NCBI GenBank assembly: GCA_021788175.1
Contig: JAJYKX010000007.1
Location: 1 to 32,078 of the forward strand
Direction of reading: 5' to 3'
DNA from: Chloroflexota bacterium
Lineage (GTDB): Bacteria > Chloroflexota > Limnocylindria > Limnocylindrales > CSP1-4
DNA length: 32,078 nt
A program made the position numbers and the translations under genes. Position 1 is the first letter of the stretch. The number at the start of each line of letters is the position of its first letter. This document shows positions 31,079 to 32,078 of this stretch, in pieces. The notes beneath the pieces are model-generated. The model did no database searches, was not told the DNA's origin, and was given only the letters and a program-made list of their open reading frames with translations.

Positions 31079-32078
31079 CCGAGGAGGCCACCGAGCGGTT
31101 CGGGGCGACGGTCAGCACGCGCACGCTCGCTCGCGCGGGGATGATCGTGACGGGCGCGTACCTGGGGTCGCGGATCCTGGGCTGGGTGCGCACCGCGGTC
31201 CTGCTGGCCGTCTTCGGCGCGGGGCGCGACATGGCCGCCTACCTCGCCGCCTTCCGCATCCCGGACGCGATCTTCCAGCTGGTGGCCGCCGGCGCCCTCA
31301 GCTCCGCGCTGATCCCGGTGCTGGCCGGGCTGCTGCACGAGGGGCGGCACCGGGAGGCCTGGCGGCTGGTCTCCAGCATCGTCAACCTGATGCTCGTCGG
31401 GCTGGCGGCGATGGGGGTCGTCTTCTTCGTGCTGGCGCCCTGGATCATGCCGCTGATCACCCAGGACTTCACCCGGGAGCAGATGGACCTGACCGTGCAG
31501 CTCTCCCGGATCATGCTCCTCTCGCCGATCCTGCTGGCCGTCTCGGCGGTGGCCACCAGCGTCCTCAACGCGGGCAACCGGTTCGTGGCCGCCTCGCTTG
31601 CGCCGTTGCTCTACAACCTCTCGATCATCGTGCCGGTCGTGCTGCTCGGCGGGAGCATGGGCGTGACCGTGGCGGCCATCGGCGTGGTCCTCGGCGGGCT
31701 GCTCAGCGTGCTGGTCCAGGTCATGCCCCTGGACGCGATGGGGTACCGCTACCAGCGCGTCGCCGACGTCCACGACCCGGAGACGCGCGAGGTGATCCGG
31801 CTGGTCGCGCCGCGCGCGGTCGGGCTGGGAGCCACCCAGATCACCTTCATCGTGAACACGCTCCTGGCAACCGGGCTTGGAGCGGCGGCGCTGCCCTGGT
31901 ACAGCGCCGCGTTCACCGCCTACCAGATCCCCATCGGGGTGATCGGGCTGCCGCTCGGCGTGGTCCTGCTCCCGTCGATGTCGACCGCCCTGGCGGCGGG
32001 GGAGCATGCGACGTTCGGGCGCCTGGTGACCCGGTCGCTGCGCCTCCTCCTCTTCGTGATGCTCTTCCTGACCGCGGT
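31075..32078 (+). CDS. murJ: Lipid II flippase MurJ, N-terminal part
   Basis: The frame begins at GTG 31075, overlapping the xer stop, and is still open at the right edge (about 334 residues seen of a usual 500-550). It has the MviN/MurJ pattern: GAYLGSRILGWVRTAVLLAV, AYLAAFRIPDAIFQLVAAGA, LSSALIPVLAGLLHEGRHRE, LLSPILLAVSAVATSVLNAG and IPIGVIGLPLGVVLLPSMST, with at least eight hydrophobic helices. MurJ moves lipid-linked peptidoglycan precursor across the membrane. The Arg in GWVRTAV corresponds to a conserved cavity charge. Translational overlap links it to topA-xer. The gene is absent from the ORF track because it has no stop in the window. Confidence 0.93.
   Translation, partial: MTEEATERFGATVSTRTLARAGMIVTGAYLGSRILGWVRTAVLLAVFGAGRDMAAYLAAFRIPDAIFQLVAAGALSSALIPVLAGLLHEGRHREAWRLVSSIVNLMLVGLAAMGVVFFVLAPWIMPLITQDFTREQMDLTVQLSRIMLLSPILLAVSAVATSVLNAGNRFVAASLAPLLYNLSIIVPVVLLGGSMGVTVAAIGVVLGGLLSVLVQVMPLDAMGYRYQRVADVHDPETREVIRLVAPRAVGLGATQITFIVNTLLATGLGAAALPWYSAAFTAYQIPIGVIGLPLGVVLLPSMSTALAAGEHATFGRLVTRSLRLLLFVMLFLTA

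Overview
The window looks like a chromosomal segment from a very GC-rich bacterium. The gene content and style suggest Chloroflexota (perhaps the Limnocylindria/Ellin6529 area): a Trp T-box ahead of a TrpB2-type synthase, a NfeD-slipin pair, a receiver-CpaE fusion, ComM-DprA-TopA-XerC-MurJ in a row, many 1- to 8-base stop/start overlaps and several apparently leaderless starts. This assignment is an impression from reading, not a search result.

Layout. 1-0.9 kb: the 3' end of an Ig-like surface protein and a small unknown gene whose best start is CTG. 1.0-1.6 kb: two gene remnants, the C-terminal end of a UvrD-type helicase (minus) and the first ~45 codons of a single-stranded DNA-binding protein (plus). 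1.6-7.7 kb: an accessory island, visibly less GC-rich than its surroundings. It carries an AbiEi-like winged-helix protein overlapping a HigB/Gp49-type toxin, followed by an Xre-type antitoxin with its own promoter. Convergent to these is a tightly coupled pair: a 202-residue TIR/DUF4062-like alpha/beta protein and a 773-residue HEAT-type solenoid protein. Then comes a tyrosine integrase whose start codon lies in a 10-bp copy of the anticodon arm of the adjacent tRNA-Met(CAU). This island is the best place to look for a new system; I propose the TIR-like/HEAT pair as a candidate defence or abortive-infection module.

7.8-32 kb is ordinary core genome, all on the plus strand. In order it holds ftsH; an M20 metallopeptidase followed by a 17-bp tandem repeat array; a stand-alone DnaB-C-like ATPase with ppa, a HAD hydrolase and thpR; a promoter, Trp T-box and trpB2; tyrA and a Nudix protein; the NfeD protease/slipin membrane pair; a REC-CpaE ATPase; comM and dprA (DNA uptake); a secreted or membrane Ig-like/CAP protein; a small CXXC protein; and topA-xerC-murJ (topology, recombination, lipid II flipping), with murJ cut by the window end.

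The genes group into sensible units. The T-box senses uncharged tRNA-Trp for trpB2. ATGA/GTGA overlaps couple ppa-HAD-thpR, tyrA-Nudix, NfeD-slipin and topA-xerC-murJ. The 28-30 kb block resembles the dprA-topA-xer neighbourhood known from many bacteria, here with an envelope protein gene inserted.
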